A stretch of DNA of 64,000 bases, taken from the NCBI GenBank assembly GCA_051278195.1, contig JBNMQM010000012.1, positions 20,363 through 84,362 on the forward strand, written 5' to 3'. The translations under genes were made by a program, and so were the position numbers. The notes beneath the pieces were generated by a model. The model did no database searches and had not been told where the DNA came from. It saw nothing but the letters and a program-made list of their open reading frames with translations. The DNA is from JAHRVQ01 sp051278195 (GTDB taxonomy: Bacteria; Pseudomonadota; Gammaproteobacteria; Pseudomonadales; Azotimanducaceae). This document shows positions 7,988 through 17,409 of the stretch, in pieces (the stretch's first letter is position 1; each line of letters opens with the position of its first letter).

Positions 7988-9301
7988 TTACCTTTTGTAA
8001 AATGGCGTATTGTTGAGACGCATCTCGATGTCGTCAATGATCACCTGGTACCTTGGGTCATCAATGTCGCCGTATTGACGTTTGAAATCCTCATTCGGCA
8101 TGAGCTCAGGTAGATCTAAGAAGTCTGGCATAAATAAGTCTTCGGGCGGTTTCTTTGCGAAGAAGGCCTGAGTGTATTTTGCGGTTGCAACATCACGCGT
8201 TGCGAAAGAAGCGAGTTTCACGCCGGCTCTATCTGCACCGATATCAGTAAAGCTGAAACCACTTCCGCCGATGGCATCGTCTAGTTCTTTAAATAGACCG
8301 ATGGAGTCTGCAAAGCCGCTATCGCCGCTACCCAGTGTGAGGGCTGCCGAAGTTAAAAAGTGTTGACTGAAATCATAGCGGTTTGAAAGCATGATGCGTT
8401 TATCGATTTTCTCTCTGTCTGGGAGTTCTATCCCGAGCATTCGCGCGACATCTATCCCACTGAAGTAAAAGGATAGTGCCAGCAATGCTGCCGCATTCTC
8501 TCCAATAGGGTCGCCACCCCTTAGTTGGGCCAGTTGGAAAACGGGTCCGAGCACCTCGCTAATGGAAACCTCGCGAGGTAAGTTAGTATTCGTCAGTACA
8601 TTTTGAATCTGCCTAGAATAGGCGAGTAGTCGTTCCCGTTCGGCATCGTTTATTAATAGAGACTTACCTGTCGCTTTCAGTGAGTCAACTAGTGCTGGGT
8701 CCCATTGGTATTGGACTAGCATTCGAGAATCAAGTATCTGCATACCATTCAATGATCGTATGGCTGCTTTGTATTCGGCAAGCCTCAACAACTGCTGATG
8801 CCCAAAGTTCCTAACAGGCTCTGCCAGTCGCTTAGGAATTTTGAGCGAACCCAAGTTTAGTGACTCGACACTTAAGGTTGAGCCGGTTTGCGATAGTATG
8901 AGCAAAACATTGACATATTGCCCGATTGGATTTTCTGGAAGTGTGAGGGTGACGGCTGCATAGGCACGGCCTTTGCTCAGGTCTATTGCCAGAGCGCCGG
9001 GCGTCAACTGGTTAATCAAGTAGTTGCCAGCAAGTGAAATATCTTGTTCATCAATCCAAGCCGTGACAGTCTCACCAGCCTCTAAACGCCGCGGGTCATT
9101 TCGTTTCAGAAAGGCTTTCGCCTGTTCGATTTTACTTGCATCGTAAGTGAGTGTTGTGGTCACTAACGGCGCATTGCCGATAAGGAGAAAGGGGAGTGCT
9201 ATGAGAAAGCTAGATAATAGTAAGATCAGTAGTAAAAATAGCTTTTTCAATATTTTTCTCACAATCCATAGCTTGTTAGTTGACCGTACGAACTCTACCA
9301 T
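7988..9301 (-). CDS. Unknown 437-residue membrane-anchored protein
   Basis: I do not recognise the family. Residues 18-43 form one strong transmembrane or uncleaved signal segment (LKKLFLLLILLLSSFLIALP). The remainder is soluble and should lie in the periplasm. A conserved-looking block near residues 340-370 (SGFSFTDIGADRAG) suggests an enzymatic or binding domain. The C-terminus is acidic, then ends LNNTPFYKR. It precedes and probably shares an operon with the WecG-type transferase. It diverges from the WcaJ-type gene with only 25 bases between start codons, which ties it to polysaccharide synthesis. Function is not claimed. Confidence 0.8.
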   Translation of the reverse strand: MVEFVRSTNKLWIVRKILKKLFLLLILLLSSFLIALPFLLIGNAPLVTTTLTYDASKIEQAKAFLKRNDPRRLEAGETVTAWIDEQDISLAGNYLINQLTPGALAIDLSKGRAYAAVTLTLPENPIGQYVNVLLILSQTGSTLSVESLNLGSLKIPKRLAEPVRNFGHQQLLRLAEYKAAIRSLNGMQILDSRMLVQYQWDPALVDSLKATGKSLLINDAERERLLAYSRQIQNVLTNTNLPREVSISEVLGPVFQLAQLRGGDPIGENAAALLALSFYFSGIDVARMLGIELPDREKIDKRIMLSNRYDFSQHFLTSAALTLGSGDSGFADSIGLFKELDDAIGGSGFSFTDIGADRAGVKLASFATRDVATAKYTQAFFAKKPPEDLFMPDFLDLPELMPNEDFKRQYGDIDDPRYQVIIDDIEMRLNNTPFYKR

Positions 9302-9326
9302 TGTTGTCTCACTTTAGGCACTGCCC

Positions 9327-10721
9327 ATGATTTCTGATGATTCTCGTCGTCTGTTTCGACAGCGACGTTCAGTTACAACCTGGATCCAAATGGTACTTGA
9401 TCAAATTGTTGTTCAAGGCTTGTTGGTTGCGCACACTTATCAACGTACTGGTAGCTTTCCAGATGAATACATCAACCTGGTGGTTATTGTTTTTCTGATG
9501 ATGCAGGTCGTGTATTCTGGGTTTGGTGTTTATCGTCATGAAGACACGCGAAGTGACTATATTGGCGCCCTGCTCCAGGCATGGGGGGTGCTTGTCATTA
9601 GCTTGGGCGTGTTCGGTTTTGTGACCAGGACAAGCGAAGACTTTTCTCGCCAGGTCATTTTGCTTTGGAGTGTCACGGGTTTTCTTGGCCAACTTGTGGT
9701 GTTTGCCTTAATGCGGCGTTTTGCTTTTGGCGCGGTATCCGAAGTCATTCCGACACTTGTCGTGGGTAGCGGCGAGTTGGCGAAGCACATCGCGTCGCAC
9801 ATGAGTAACAATCCGTGGATCCCGGAACAGGTCGTTGGCTATGTTACAGATGAGGATGCCGGGCTCGCGCCATGGCCGGATGGAATACTAAAGCTTGGGT
9901 CGTTGGATAGCCTGCACTCAGTCGTCACTGAGCACGGGGTGAGGCGAGTGTACATTGCGATTCCTATGCATCAATCTAATCTGGTGAAACCGTTTGCATT
10001 GGGGTTAGTGGAGTCGAGTATTGACGTTGTTTGGGCGCCAGATATTTTTGGCGTGAGCTTAGTCAATCACTCTATGAAAGAAATGGCGGGCGTACCGTTA
10101 ATTTCACTTTCGGAAACCCCCCTTACAGGGGGAGCCGCGATTGCGAAAGAAGCGATGGATAAAACATTCGCATTGCTTGCCTTAGTGATTTTCAGTCCGG
10201 TTATGTTGGCGGCTGCAATAGCCGTCAAAGCGACATCAAAAGGGCCGCTGATTTTTAAGCAGAGCCGGCACGGTTGGGATGGGCGATTCCTTGACGTTTA
10301 CAAATTTAGAAGCATGAAAGTCCATGAAGAGCATTCAGGTCAGGTGACGCAGGCAACCGAGAATGATGATCGTATTACCGCCGTAGGTCGATTCATACGG
10401 CGCACCAGTATCGATGAACTTCCGCAATTATTTAATGTTCTCGAAGGGACCATGTCACTTGTTGGGCCGCGTCCACATGCGGTTGAGCACAATGAATACT
10501 ATCGCGGCCAAATTCGCTCTTACATGTTGCGCCATAGAGTCAAACCCGGCTTAACAGGACTTGCTCAAGTAAACGGTTTTCGAGGCGAAACAGAAACGAT
10601 TGATAAGATGCAAGGTCGAGTGAATTACGACTTGGCCTATATAAACAATTGGTCGATATGGCTCGACTTTGAAATTTTGTTCCGAACTGTCTTTATCGTT
10701 TTTGGTCGTAATGCCCGTTGA
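9327..10721 (+). CDS. Undecaprenyl-phosphate sugar phosphotransferase, WcaJ-type
   Basis: This is a polyprenol-phosphate hexose-1-phosphate transferase of 464 residues, full length for the WcaJ/TIGR03023-like group. It has N-terminal transmembrane helices, a CoA-binding-like middle domain (TLVVGSGELAKHIA) and a fifth long helix near 280-300. The C-terminal bacterial sugar transferase domain has FKQSRHGWDGR, YKFRSM, RRTSIDELPQLFNVL, SLVGPRPHAVEHNEYY and KPGLTGLAQVNGFRG. It loads the first sugar phosphate onto undecaprenyl phosphate and so starts repeat-unit assembly. The exact sugar is not determined by these motifs. Confidence 0.94.
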   Translation: MISDDSRRLFRQRRSVTTWIQMVLDQIVVQGLLVAHTYQRTGSFPDEYINLVVIVFLMMQVVYSGFGVYRHEDTRSDYIGALLQAWGVLVISLGVFGFVTRTSEDFSRQVILLWSVTGFLGQLVVFALMRRFAFGAVSEVIPTLVVGSGELAKHIASHMSNNPWIPEQVVGYVTDEDAGLAPWPDGILKLGSLDSLHSVVTEHGVRRVYIAIPMHQSNLVKPFALGLVESSIDVVWAPDIFGVSLVNHSMKEMAGVPLISLSETPLTGGAAIAKEAMDKTFALLALVIFSPVMLAAAIAVKATSKGPLIFKQSRHGWDGRFLDVYKFRSMKVHEEHSGQVTQATENDDRITAVGRFIRRTSIDELPQLFNVLEGTMSLVGPRPHAVEHNEYYRGQIRSYMLRHRVKPGLTGLAQVNGFRGETETIDKMQGRVNYDLAYINNWSIWLDFEILFRTVFIVFGRNAR

Positions 10722-10747
10722 TGGTTGATTTATGATCAACAATTGAG

Positions 10748-10784
10748 CGAAGCGTGAATCCAACAAAACGAAGCGTGCATCCGA
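10748..10784 (+). repeat. Two direct repeats, 21-bp period, upstream of prsT copy 1
   Basis: CGAAGCGTGAATCCAA (10748-10763) is repeated as CGAAGCGTGCATCCGA (10769-10784) with two differences. The repeats start exactly 21 bases apart, two helical turns. They lie within the 127-base gap before prsT copy 1, so they could be a same-face binding site. No copy was noticed elsewhere in the window. Confidence 0.5.
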
Positions 10785-10848
10785 GAAAATGGTGTGTAAT
10801 ATTATGGTTTTAGTCTGATATTATCGCTGTTTTTTTGATGGGGCTTTT

Positions 10849-13479
10849 TTGCCTAAGTTAAGGGAGGGTTTCTATCTGAGTTTGCAATATTTTATATTGA
10901 TTCTTCTTAGCCTGTCGCTGATCGCAGGATGTACGGATTCCTCGAATTCTTCTTCTGCAACTGCCGAAATTCACGTGCTAGCAGCCTCAACATACTTTGA
11001 TCAAGGTCAATTTAGACCGGCCATGATAGAGGTACAAAATGCACTACAACTTGATCAAAAAAATGAGCAAGCGGCAGTGCTGGGCGCCAAAATTCGCCTC
11101 CAGCTAGGCGGAACACGTGCTGCGTACCGAATGCTGGAAGGGTTCACATCTGGCCAATCTTTTGATTACTACTCGACCTTAGCTGAGTCCTATATACAGG
11201 CGCATAAGTACAATTCTGCACTCGCACTACTGATGCAAAACGCGGTGAAATTCGAATCACAGCGAACCGATCTACATTTGCTTCAAGCAAGAGCTTTTGC
11301 GGGACTTGGCAATCGGCAACGGGCTGAGGAATTATATGACGAAGCGCTGGCTGAATCCCCAGGTAATCCATTGGCAACGCTGGGTAAATTATCCCTCATC
11401 GCCGCTGCAGGTGATTTTGTAACAGCGGAAGAGCGATTAATTGAGTTCCTGCAGCACTCCCCGCGTAACTTTGATGCACTGTTGCTGCTAGCCGCGGTAC
11501 AGTTTCGCGCCGGCGATCTAGATAGTGCAGAGTCTAGCTTGTCGATGGCAATATCGGAGCTGCCGACCACGGATATGTTTACCCGGCAACGAGCTGGCGT
11601 GCTGCGAGCGCTAATCGATTTGCTGGCCCGCCAAGGCCGAAGCGCTGAAGCGCTGGTCTACCAGAGAGCATTGGATGGCGCGTTTCCGCAAAATCAAATC
11701 AATTCAGAAAAAATCGAAGAGATTATCGCCAAGATTGATGCTCAAGAATACGCCGGTGCCGAGGTATTATTAAACGAAATCTATCTAGAGAACCCGGACT
11801 ACTCGACGGGTGGCGCAATGCTGGGCTTGCTCAATTACGTTCAGGGAAATAGTGAAGAGGCGGAAACTTACTTCACTGACAGTGTCGATTTCGAAACAGC
11901 GGCAGAGCCTGTGCTCAAGGCCATTGCGATAAATTATTATCGAATGAACAACCCTGTTCAAGTTGTGAAGACCCTTAAAGAACGGATTGAAAGCAGTAAT
12001 GATGCTTTCCTTATCGCGATGTACGCCATGGCCGCATTGAAAATTGGTGACAATGAGGCTGGCGAGCTTTTTATGACGAAAGCGATTGACCTCGCACCTA
12101 GCAATGGCGCATTAAGAGTCCGTCTGGCCCGATACTATGCAACACGCTTGCCCCCAGAAGATCAAAAGGCGCTGAATTTGTTGAAAGAAGGTATTCAGAT
12201 TCGACCAGACTCCTGGCGACTTAGAATTGCCGAAATTGATCAATTGTTAAGTATGGACTTGCAGGTTGAGGCGCAGGAGGCGCTAGTGCAGCTGCCCATT
12301 ATAGAAGGCCAGGAAGAGCTATTAAGCTTGACGAGGGCGGCGTTCTTTCAACAGGTTATGGAATATGATCGCTCGACAATGGAGTACCAAAGTGTCCTCG
12401 TGGGAGACCCCCAAAATGTAATCGCGCTCTATGGCTTAGCCTATATTCATTTTAAGCGGTCGCAGTTTGACCAGGGTGTGCTTAAGCTCGAGCAATTGTT
12501 GAAGGTTCAACCGGATAGCCGCAGGGCGCTAGTGCTGGCGCTTGAAGAGTTTCAAGCCATTGGGGAATTGGAACGCGGCGTTCAGTTTGTCGAGCGTTAT
12601 GGGAAAGAAAACGATTACCTATCGACGGTTGTACTCTCAAATTATCTTACAGACATTGGCGCGGTTGCCGATGCATCAAAGTATGTGGAAGTCTTGGCTC
12701 AGCGAAACCGCAGCGCAGAATCACAGCGCCTGAATGCGAAAGTGAACTACGCCCGAGCACTAGAATTTGCCCAAAAGAAGCAATACGAAAAAGCGCGATC
12801 AGCCATTTTTAACGCACTCGGATCATACCCTTTGAACGTGACGTTACTGAAAACGCTGACGCGGCTCGAAATCGATGCTGGACAACACGGCGAAGCTGAA
12901 AAGATTCTCATTGATTTGCGGGCTCGGCAGGGCAATTCACCACTCGTGCTCGAACTCGCTGGTGATTTAGCCTTTGCGCAGAAGCTCTTCAGTGTTGCAC
13001 TCAGCAGTTATACCAAGGCATGGCCAGATAGAATTTCAGATAGCCTGGGTATCAAGATCTCAGCTCTTTACGGGGTGCTTAACGATCAGCAAGGGCTTGC
13101 GGTATTCGTCGAAAACTGGCGCCTCGTCGACCCCGCAAGTCAGCTAGCAATGATCAATGAGGTTGAATACTCTGCAGCGCTCGGCATCGAGCTATACGTC
13201 GACTTTCTGGCCGAATATCCTGCCAGTCCGCTTATTAGGAATAACTTGGCCCTGCTACTTTTCGACGCCGGTAGTGTTGATAGAGCGCTAGAAATGTCTG
13301 GCCAGGCCGTTGGCATGGCGCCGGGCAACGCCAGTGTGCTTGATACTCACGGCTGGCTGCTATATCGCTCGGGAGATCGTGCAGCAGCGTTGCAGTTGCT
13401 CACTCGAGCGGCAGCGCTCGCGCCGGGCAACAGCGCCATCGCGGCGAACCTTGCTGAGGTCCAAAAAAGCCCTCGTTAA
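10849..13479 (+). CDS. prsT: PrsT-type TPR-repeat lipoprotein, copy 1
   Basis: It is a lipoprotein: a hydrophobic signal ends LSLIAGC (Cys28 from the TTG start) with Thr at +2, favouring the outer membrane. Almost all of the remaining 840 residues are tetratricopeptide-like helix pairs, beginning AASTYFDQGQFRPAMIEVQNAL and ending RAAALAPGNSAIAANLAEV. The size and architecture match the XrtA/PEP-CTERM-system protein PrsT, whose role is unproven. It is probably a scaffold for export or assembly. The start is uncertain: a strong AGGGAGGG lies at about 10861-10868, inside the frame. It would better serve the CTG at 10876 or the TTG at 10882, both just ahead of the signal helix. Confidence 0.88.
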   Translation: MPKLREGFYLSLQYFILILLSLSLIAGCTDSSNSSSATAEIHVLAASTYFDQGQFRPAMIEVQNALQLDQKNEQAAVLGAKIRLQLGGTRAAYRMLEGFTSGQSFDYYSTLAESYIQAHKYNSALALLMQNAVKFESQRTDLHLLQARAFAGLGNRQRAEELYDEALAESPGNPLATLGKLSLIAAAGDFVTAEERLIEFLQHSPRNFDALLLLAAVQFRAGDLDSAESSLSMAISELPTTDMFTRQRAGVLRALIDLLARQGRSAEALVYQRALDGAFPQNQINSEKIEEIIAKIDAQEYAGAEVLLNEIYLENPDYSTGGAMLGLLNYVQGNSEEAETYFTDSVDFETAAEPVLKAIAINYYRMNNPVQVVKTLKERIESSNDAFLIAMYAMAALKIGDNEAGELFMTKAIDLAPSNGALRVRLARYYATRLPPEDQKALNLLKEGIQIRPDSWRLRIAEIDQLLSMDLQVEAQEALVQLPIIEGQEELLSLTRAAFFQQVMEYDRSTMEYQSVLVGDPQNVIALYGLAYIHFKRSQFDQGVLKLEQLLKVQPDSRRALVLALEEFQAIGELERGVQFVERYGKENDYLSTVVLSNYLTDIGAVADASKYVEVLAQRNRSAESQRLNAKVNYARALEFAQKKQYEKARSAIFNALGSYPLNVTLLKTLTRLEIDAGQHGEAEKILIDLRARQGNSPLVLELAGDLAFAQKLFSVALSSYTKAWPDRISDSLGIKISALYGVLNDQQGLAVFVENWRLVDPASQLAMINEVEYSAALGIELYVDFLAEYPASPLIRNNLALLLFDAGSVDRALEMSGQAVGMAPGNASVLDTHGWLLYRSGDRAAALQLLTRAAALAPGNSAIAANLAEVQKSPR

Positions 13480-13480
13480 C

Positions 13481-13497
13481 GTCGAAAAAATTTACAC
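13481..13497 (+). promoter_or_regulatory. Probable PrsR upstream activator dyad of PEP-CTERM gene 2
   Basis: GTCGAAAAAATTTACAC begins one base after the prsT stop codon. It lies 78 bp before the GG of the sigma-54 element. It shares all fixed positions with the dyad before PEP-CTERM gene 3, and a GC-containing tail (TTTGCAGCG) follows in a similar place. Confidence 0.8.
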
Positions 13498-13556
13498 ACT
13501 TTGCAGCGTTCAAAACCAAGTTTTTCTAACCGGTTGTAATTAAAGGGGAAATATTC

Positions 13557-13573
13557 TTGGCATGCTAAATGCA
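13557..13573 (+). promoter_or_regulatory. Sigma-54 (-24/-12) promoter of PEP-CTERM gene 2
   Basis: TTGGCATGCTAAATGCA has the ideal GG-N10-GC spacing and close consensus to TTGGCACG-N4-TTGCA. It predicts a transcript start near 13584, about 38 bases before the start codon and upstream of the AGGAGA ribosome-binding site at 13608-13613. Confidence 0.85.
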
Positions 13574-13621
13574 ATAGTGAAGTCAATTGCTAGTTAAAAC
13601 CAGATTTAGGAGAAGTACACA

Positions 13622-14323
13622 GTGAACAATCAAATTTCGAAATGGGTATTAGGGCTTGTATTGGTAGCCGTAGCTCAAGCATCTTCAGCCGTACCCATCA
13701 CGGGAACACTTCAGTTCATCGCTGATGGTACATTCACGTCGACTGACGGCACTGGCAACACAGATGGTAGCAACAACGGGTTGCTTGACCTCTGTGGAGA
13801 TGGCGTAACGGAAATCTCCGATTCTGCGGGCGGTGATTGTTCCAGTGACGGTGGTATAGAAACCGGTCCAGCGACTGGCTTTACTTTCGGTTCTGTTTTT
13901 GGCAATCCGGCAGGTGACGGTATAGTCACAGGCTCAACTGCTTCACTAGACGCCTTTTACGACGTAGACGGTGAAATCGCGACCATGGTCGATATCGATT
14001 TGAACAACCTACCTCAAAACGAGTTTACAGTAGGTCTCGCGGCACTCGGCGGCATACTTAAGTTTGTAATCGAGACTGGCATTGAGACGGATACTGGCAT
14101 TGCTGGCAAGTGGGACATCGGTGGTACAGGTTACTTTGACTTCACTTGTGACGGTTCAGTTTCAGGCTGTGAAAATGAGCAGACAGGCGGTAACTGGTCC
14201 ATCTCTAACACCGGCGGTTCTTTGGTGATTGGATTTAACGCAGTACCAGCACCATCGGTACTCGCACTGTTTGGCCTTGGTCTATTAGGACTTGGTGTTT
14301 TGCGGGCCCGCCGTAAGGTATAA
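13622..14323 (+). CDS. PEP-CTERM sorting-domain protein 2
   Basis: This is an exported 233-residue protein starting at GTG with a clear AGGAGA site. The signal peptide is VLGLVLVAVAQASSA, with cleavage before VPITGTL. The mature part is low in Lys, rich in Gly/Asp/Thr/Ser and contains several Cys residues (LDLCGDG, GGDCSSDG, FTCDGSVSGCENE). The C-terminus is a standard sorting signal: VPAPS, helix VLALFGLGLLGLGVL and basic end RARRKV. It is transcribed alone, between its own sigma-54 promoter and a strong terminator, and lies just ahead of the exosortase gene. It is likely a substrate of that exosortase. Confidence 0.92.
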   Translation: MNNQISKWVLGLVLVAVAQASSAVPITGTLQFIADGTFTSTDGTGNTDGSNNGLLDLCGDGVTEISDSAGGDCSSDGGIETGPATGFTFGSVFGNPAGDGIVTGSTASLDAFYDVDGEIATMVDIDLNNLPQNEFTVGLAALGGILKFVIETGIETDTGIAGKWDIGGTGYFDFTCDGSVSGCENEQTGGNWSISNTGGSLVIGFNAVPAPSVLALFGLGLLGLGVLRARRKV

Positions 14324-14362
14324 CCGCCGCTCTAAAATATTAGCCTAAATCTAGTTTAGAGA

Positions 14363-14391
14363 AAGCCCAGACAGTGTCTGGGCTTTTTTTT
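14363..14391 (+). terminator. Strong intrinsic terminator after PEP-CTERM gene 2
   Basis: The inverted repeat AAGCCCAGACA/TGTCTGGGCTT is followed at once by a run of T (CTTTTTTTT). It lies 40 bases after the stop and isolates the gene from the exosortase gene downstream. Confidence 0.92.
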
Positions 14392-14450
14392 GGTGTCTTT
14401 TCCTCCAGCTGCCTACATAATTCATTGTTTGTCCCAAAGAAGTTCTTGCT

Positions 14451-15926
14451 ATGAGTCGTCTCCGAGGAGCCACGCCCTTTGCCGTATTTTCGGCAATATT
14501 TTTGATCGTTTCCTTCGCCTATCTGCCGACCAGTTCACACATTATTTCCGAATGGGTATACAACGGACCATACACGCATGGCTTTTTGGCGTTACTTCTT
14601 GCCCTGGTGGTTGTGTGGCAGAAGCGGTTTTACCTGAATGTCCATCCGAAATTTAATTTGATACCCGTTTTAGCGGTTCTGACAGGCGGCGTACTATGGA
14701 TGGCGGGAGGAATATCGAATACCTTTTTGTTTGCAGTGGTTGGCCAATTCGGTGTTCTGTTTGGCGCTGTATGGATAATATTTGGTTTTAGCGGGCTGCT
14801 TAAACTGATGCCAGCACTCGCGTGTATATTGCTCGTTCTGCCGATCTGGAGCATGTTGCAAGGCCCGTTACAGCAGCTCTCAATTTTGGTGACACACCTC
14901 TCGCTAGATCTGATTGGTATACCAACCTTAAAACAAGGCATCTACTTTACCGTCCCGGGTGGCAGATTTGCGGTTGAGACTGCGTGTTCTGGGCTTGGGT
15001 TTTTACTCTGTTCGGTGTTGCTTGCGATCGTCTATTCACACTTTAACCAACACAACCTAAGCAGAGCCGTTCGGCTCTTCCTTTTCTCGATTTTGTTAGC
15101 GCTGGTGAGCAACTGGATTAGGATCGTGGTGATTATATTGGTTGGTAACTACACCGAAATGCAGCACCCAATTGTGACAGATCATTTGGCTTTTGGTTGG
15201 GTAGTCTTTTCGATTGCCCTAGTGCTGTTCTATTGGATTGCTAATAGAGGATTACAGCCGATAGTAAGCGTGGCCTCGGATGAGGACGACGATTATGCTG
15301 AACACGACCTAAAACCAGAAATGAAGCGTCTGGTAGTGATCGCCGTTATGCTACTAGCAACACCGCTGTTAGCGAATTACTTCGAAGATCATAAAGTACC
15401 TGCGCAAGGCAACTCTGCTTGGGTTATCAGTGTTCTGGATACACAACTTGGGCGTCACTCGCGGTATGGCTCGGTCAAGGTTGAACCGAACTTCGTTGGA
15501 GCTTCGGATATTTGGCAAGGCCACTATCTCTTGAATGAGAAGCCACTCGTTGCAATGGTGGTGCGGTACGACGATCAAGAGCAAGGTCGGGAGTTGATCT
15601 TTGTCGAAAATAGTATTGTGAACACTGATAGATGGCAGCCCTCAGAGAAGCTGAAAGCGGCGACAAGCGGCAGAGCTAACCGAGCGATTTTAGAGGATGC
15701 GAGTTACACGCAGAGAGTTGTTTATTCGTGGTATTTAGTTGGGCCATATTCAGCATCTAATGAGATGATGGCCAAGTTCTATGAGCTATTGGCATATTTT
15801 GACGGAGATAGAACTTCCTATCTCGTGGCCCTGGTCATGGATGCCCCAGCTGAGCAGGATCTAGAGGCTCTCGAATCGGCAACGACAAATGCGATCTCAG
15901 AGATAATGAAAGCGAAACGACAGTAA
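14451..15926 (+). CDS. xrtA: Exosortase A with fused EpsI (DUF3485) domain
   Basis: An integral-membrane cysteine protease/transpeptidase occupies residues 1-265. It has about eight transmembrane helices and the catalytic triad: Cys179 in ETACSGLG, Arg224 in NWIRIV and His245 in DHLAFGW. A short acidic linker (DEDDDYAEHD) and one further transmembrane helix (about 290-306) lead into a C-terminal periplasmic EpsI/DUF3485 domain to residue 491. Exosortases cleave the C-terminal PEP-CTERM signal and are thought to hand the protein on to a further anchor or modification. EpsI is often encoded separately but fusions are known. The wecC gene follows 25 bases later, probably in the same transcript. 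Confidence 0.95.
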   Translation: MSRLRGATPFAVFSAIFLIVSFAYLPTSSHIISEWVYNGPYTHGFLALLLALVVVWQKRFYLNVHPKFNLIPVLAVLTGGVLWMAGGISNTFLFAVVGQFGVLFGAVWIIFGFSGLLKLMPALACILLVLPIWSMLQGPLQQLSILVTHLSLDLIGIPTLKQGIYFTVPGGRFAVETACSGLGFLLCSVLLAIVYSHFNQHNLSRAVRLFLFSILLALVSNWIRIVVIILVGNYTEMQHPIVTDHLAFGWVVFSIALVLFYWIANRGLQPIVSVASDEDDDYAEHDLKPEMKRLVVIAVMLLATPLLANYFEDHKVPAQGNSAWVISVLDTQLGRHSRYGSVKVEPNFVGASDIWQGHYLLNEKPLVAMVVRYDDQEQGRELIFVENSIVNTDRWQPSEKLKAATSGRANRAILEDASYTQRVVYSWYLVGPYSASNEMMAKFYELLAYFDGDRTSYLVALVMDAPAEQDLEALESATTNAISEIMKAKRQ

Positions 15927-15951
15927 ATTTGGATACGGTGAGATTGAGCAT

Positions 15952-17211
15952 ATGGTAGAGACAGTATCGATTATTGGGCTAGGTTATATTGGTCTGCCCA
16001 CAGCAGCAGCACTGGCAACTCAGCGAATCAAAGTGATTGGGGTCGACGTAAACGAAGCCGCTGTAGCGACGGTCAATCAGGGCAAAATTCATATTGTTGA
16101 GCCGGAATTGGATGTTGCTGTCCATGCCGCAGTGACTCGTGGGTTTCTCCGTGCGACAACGAAACCGGAGCCGGCTGAGGCATTTCTTATCGCCGTACCA
16201 ACACCGTTAGATAGTGATCATGAGCCTGACCTGAGTTTTATTCGCAAAGCTACGGCTGCGATTGCGCCGGTTTTGGAAATTGGCAATATTGTCATACTGG
16301 AATCGACCAGCCCGGTTGGTACGACAGAGCTTGTTTCAAAATGGTTGGCTGAAGCTCGTCCCGATCTGAGCTTCCCACACCAAAATGGTGACGCATCTGA
16401 CATCAGAGTAGCGCATTGTCCCGAGCGTGTTCTGCCAGGGCAAGTGATGTACGAGCTGACCCATAATGATCGAGTTATCGGTGGTTTAACGCCAGCGTGC
16501 TCATCGGCAGCTCGCAAAATTTACGAGATTTTTGTCCGTGGCGAATGTATTGAGACAGACGCCCGTACCGCTGAAATGTGCAAGCTGACGGAAAACGCGG
16601 CGAGAGACGTCAGCATTGCGTTTGCGAACGAGTTATCGATCATCTGTCATGAAGAAAATATTGATGTCTGGGAGCTTATTGAACTGGCAAATCGACACCC
16701 TCGTATTAATATTCTAAAGCCAGGGCCAGGCGTTGGTGGCCATTGTATCGCTGTAGACCCTTGGTTCATTATTAGCCGGTCGCCTAACCATACGCCGTTG
16801 ATGCAAGCCGCGAGGAGCGTCAACGACAACAAGCCAAACTGGATTATCGGCAAAGTAGAAGAAGCCGTTCGCCAGTTGGTTGCTGGTGGTCGACGTGCGG
16901 AAGATGTTTCGATCGCGTGCTTCGGTCTTAGTTTTAAAGCTGATATTGACGATTTGAGGGAGAGTCCAGCGTTACAAATTGCGCTTAGTCTGGCCGAACA
17001 TCATCCGGGACCAGTTCTTGGCATAGAACCGAATATAAGTAAGTTGCCTGATAGAATTAAGTCGAATTTGATCTTTGAATCTACCGAGCAGGCTTTACTG
17101 TCGGCTGATATTTATCTGCTGCTGGTGGATCATCGTGAGTTCCGTCGTTTTAACCCGGCTCTGGCTGGTAAGGTGACAATCGATAGCAGGGGTATTTGGC
17201 CAGGCCGCTGA
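15952..17211 (+). CDS. wecC: UDP-N-acetyl-D-mannosamine dehydrogenase
   Basis: All three domains of the UDP-sugar dehydrogenase family are present. The N-terminal Rossmann fold begins VSIIGLGYIGLPTAAALA. The central domain has the catalytic Cys in GVGGHCIAVDPWF (about Cys265). The C-terminal domain contains LSFKADIDDLRESPA. The 419-residue length and overall sequence fit WecC, which oxidises UDP-ManNAc to UDP-ManNAcA with two NAD+. Substrate assignment is supported by the WecB homologue 30 kb downstream and the WecG-type transferase upstream. Confidence 0.92.
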   Translation: MVETVSIIGLGYIGLPTAAALATQRIKVIGVDVNEAAVATVNQGKIHIVEPELDVAVHAAVTRGFLRATTKPEPAEAFLIAVPTPLDSDHEPDLSFIRKATAAIAPVLEIGNIVILESTSPVGTTELVSKWLAEARPDLSFPHQNGDASDIRVAHCPERVLPGQVMYELTHNDRVIGGLTPACSSAARKIYEIFVRGECIETDARTAEMCKLTENAARDVSIAFANELSIICHEENIDVWELIELANRHPRINILKPGPGVGGHCIAVDPWFIISRSPNHTPLMQAARSVNDNKPNWIIGKVEEAVRQLVAGGRRAEDVSIACFGLSFKADIDDLRESPALQIALSLAEHHPGPVLGIEPNISKLPDRIKSNLIFESTEQALLSADIYLLLVDHREFRRFNPALAGKVTIDSRGIWPGR

Positions 17212-17409
17212 GCGTGATACTGATTGCACATTGATCGCATATTATTCGGACAAGCGGTTTCGATTCTTAACAAAAGGCTGTAAATTTTAGAGTATGGTTT
17301 GGTGTTAGGCTGGTTCCTAAGACAGACGGATGTTAATCTGTTTGCTCAGTCGAAAGAAAGTCAGAGATGCAGTACAGTTTTCTGTCGGCGTCACGACAAG
17401 GGTCTTGCC

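Noticed and set aside
17298..17316. TTGGTGTTAGGCTGGTT as a sigma-54 promoter of the giant lipoprotein
   Set aside because: Only the GG-N10-GT spacing fits. The conserved ACG and TTGC parts are missing, and no upstream dyad is found.
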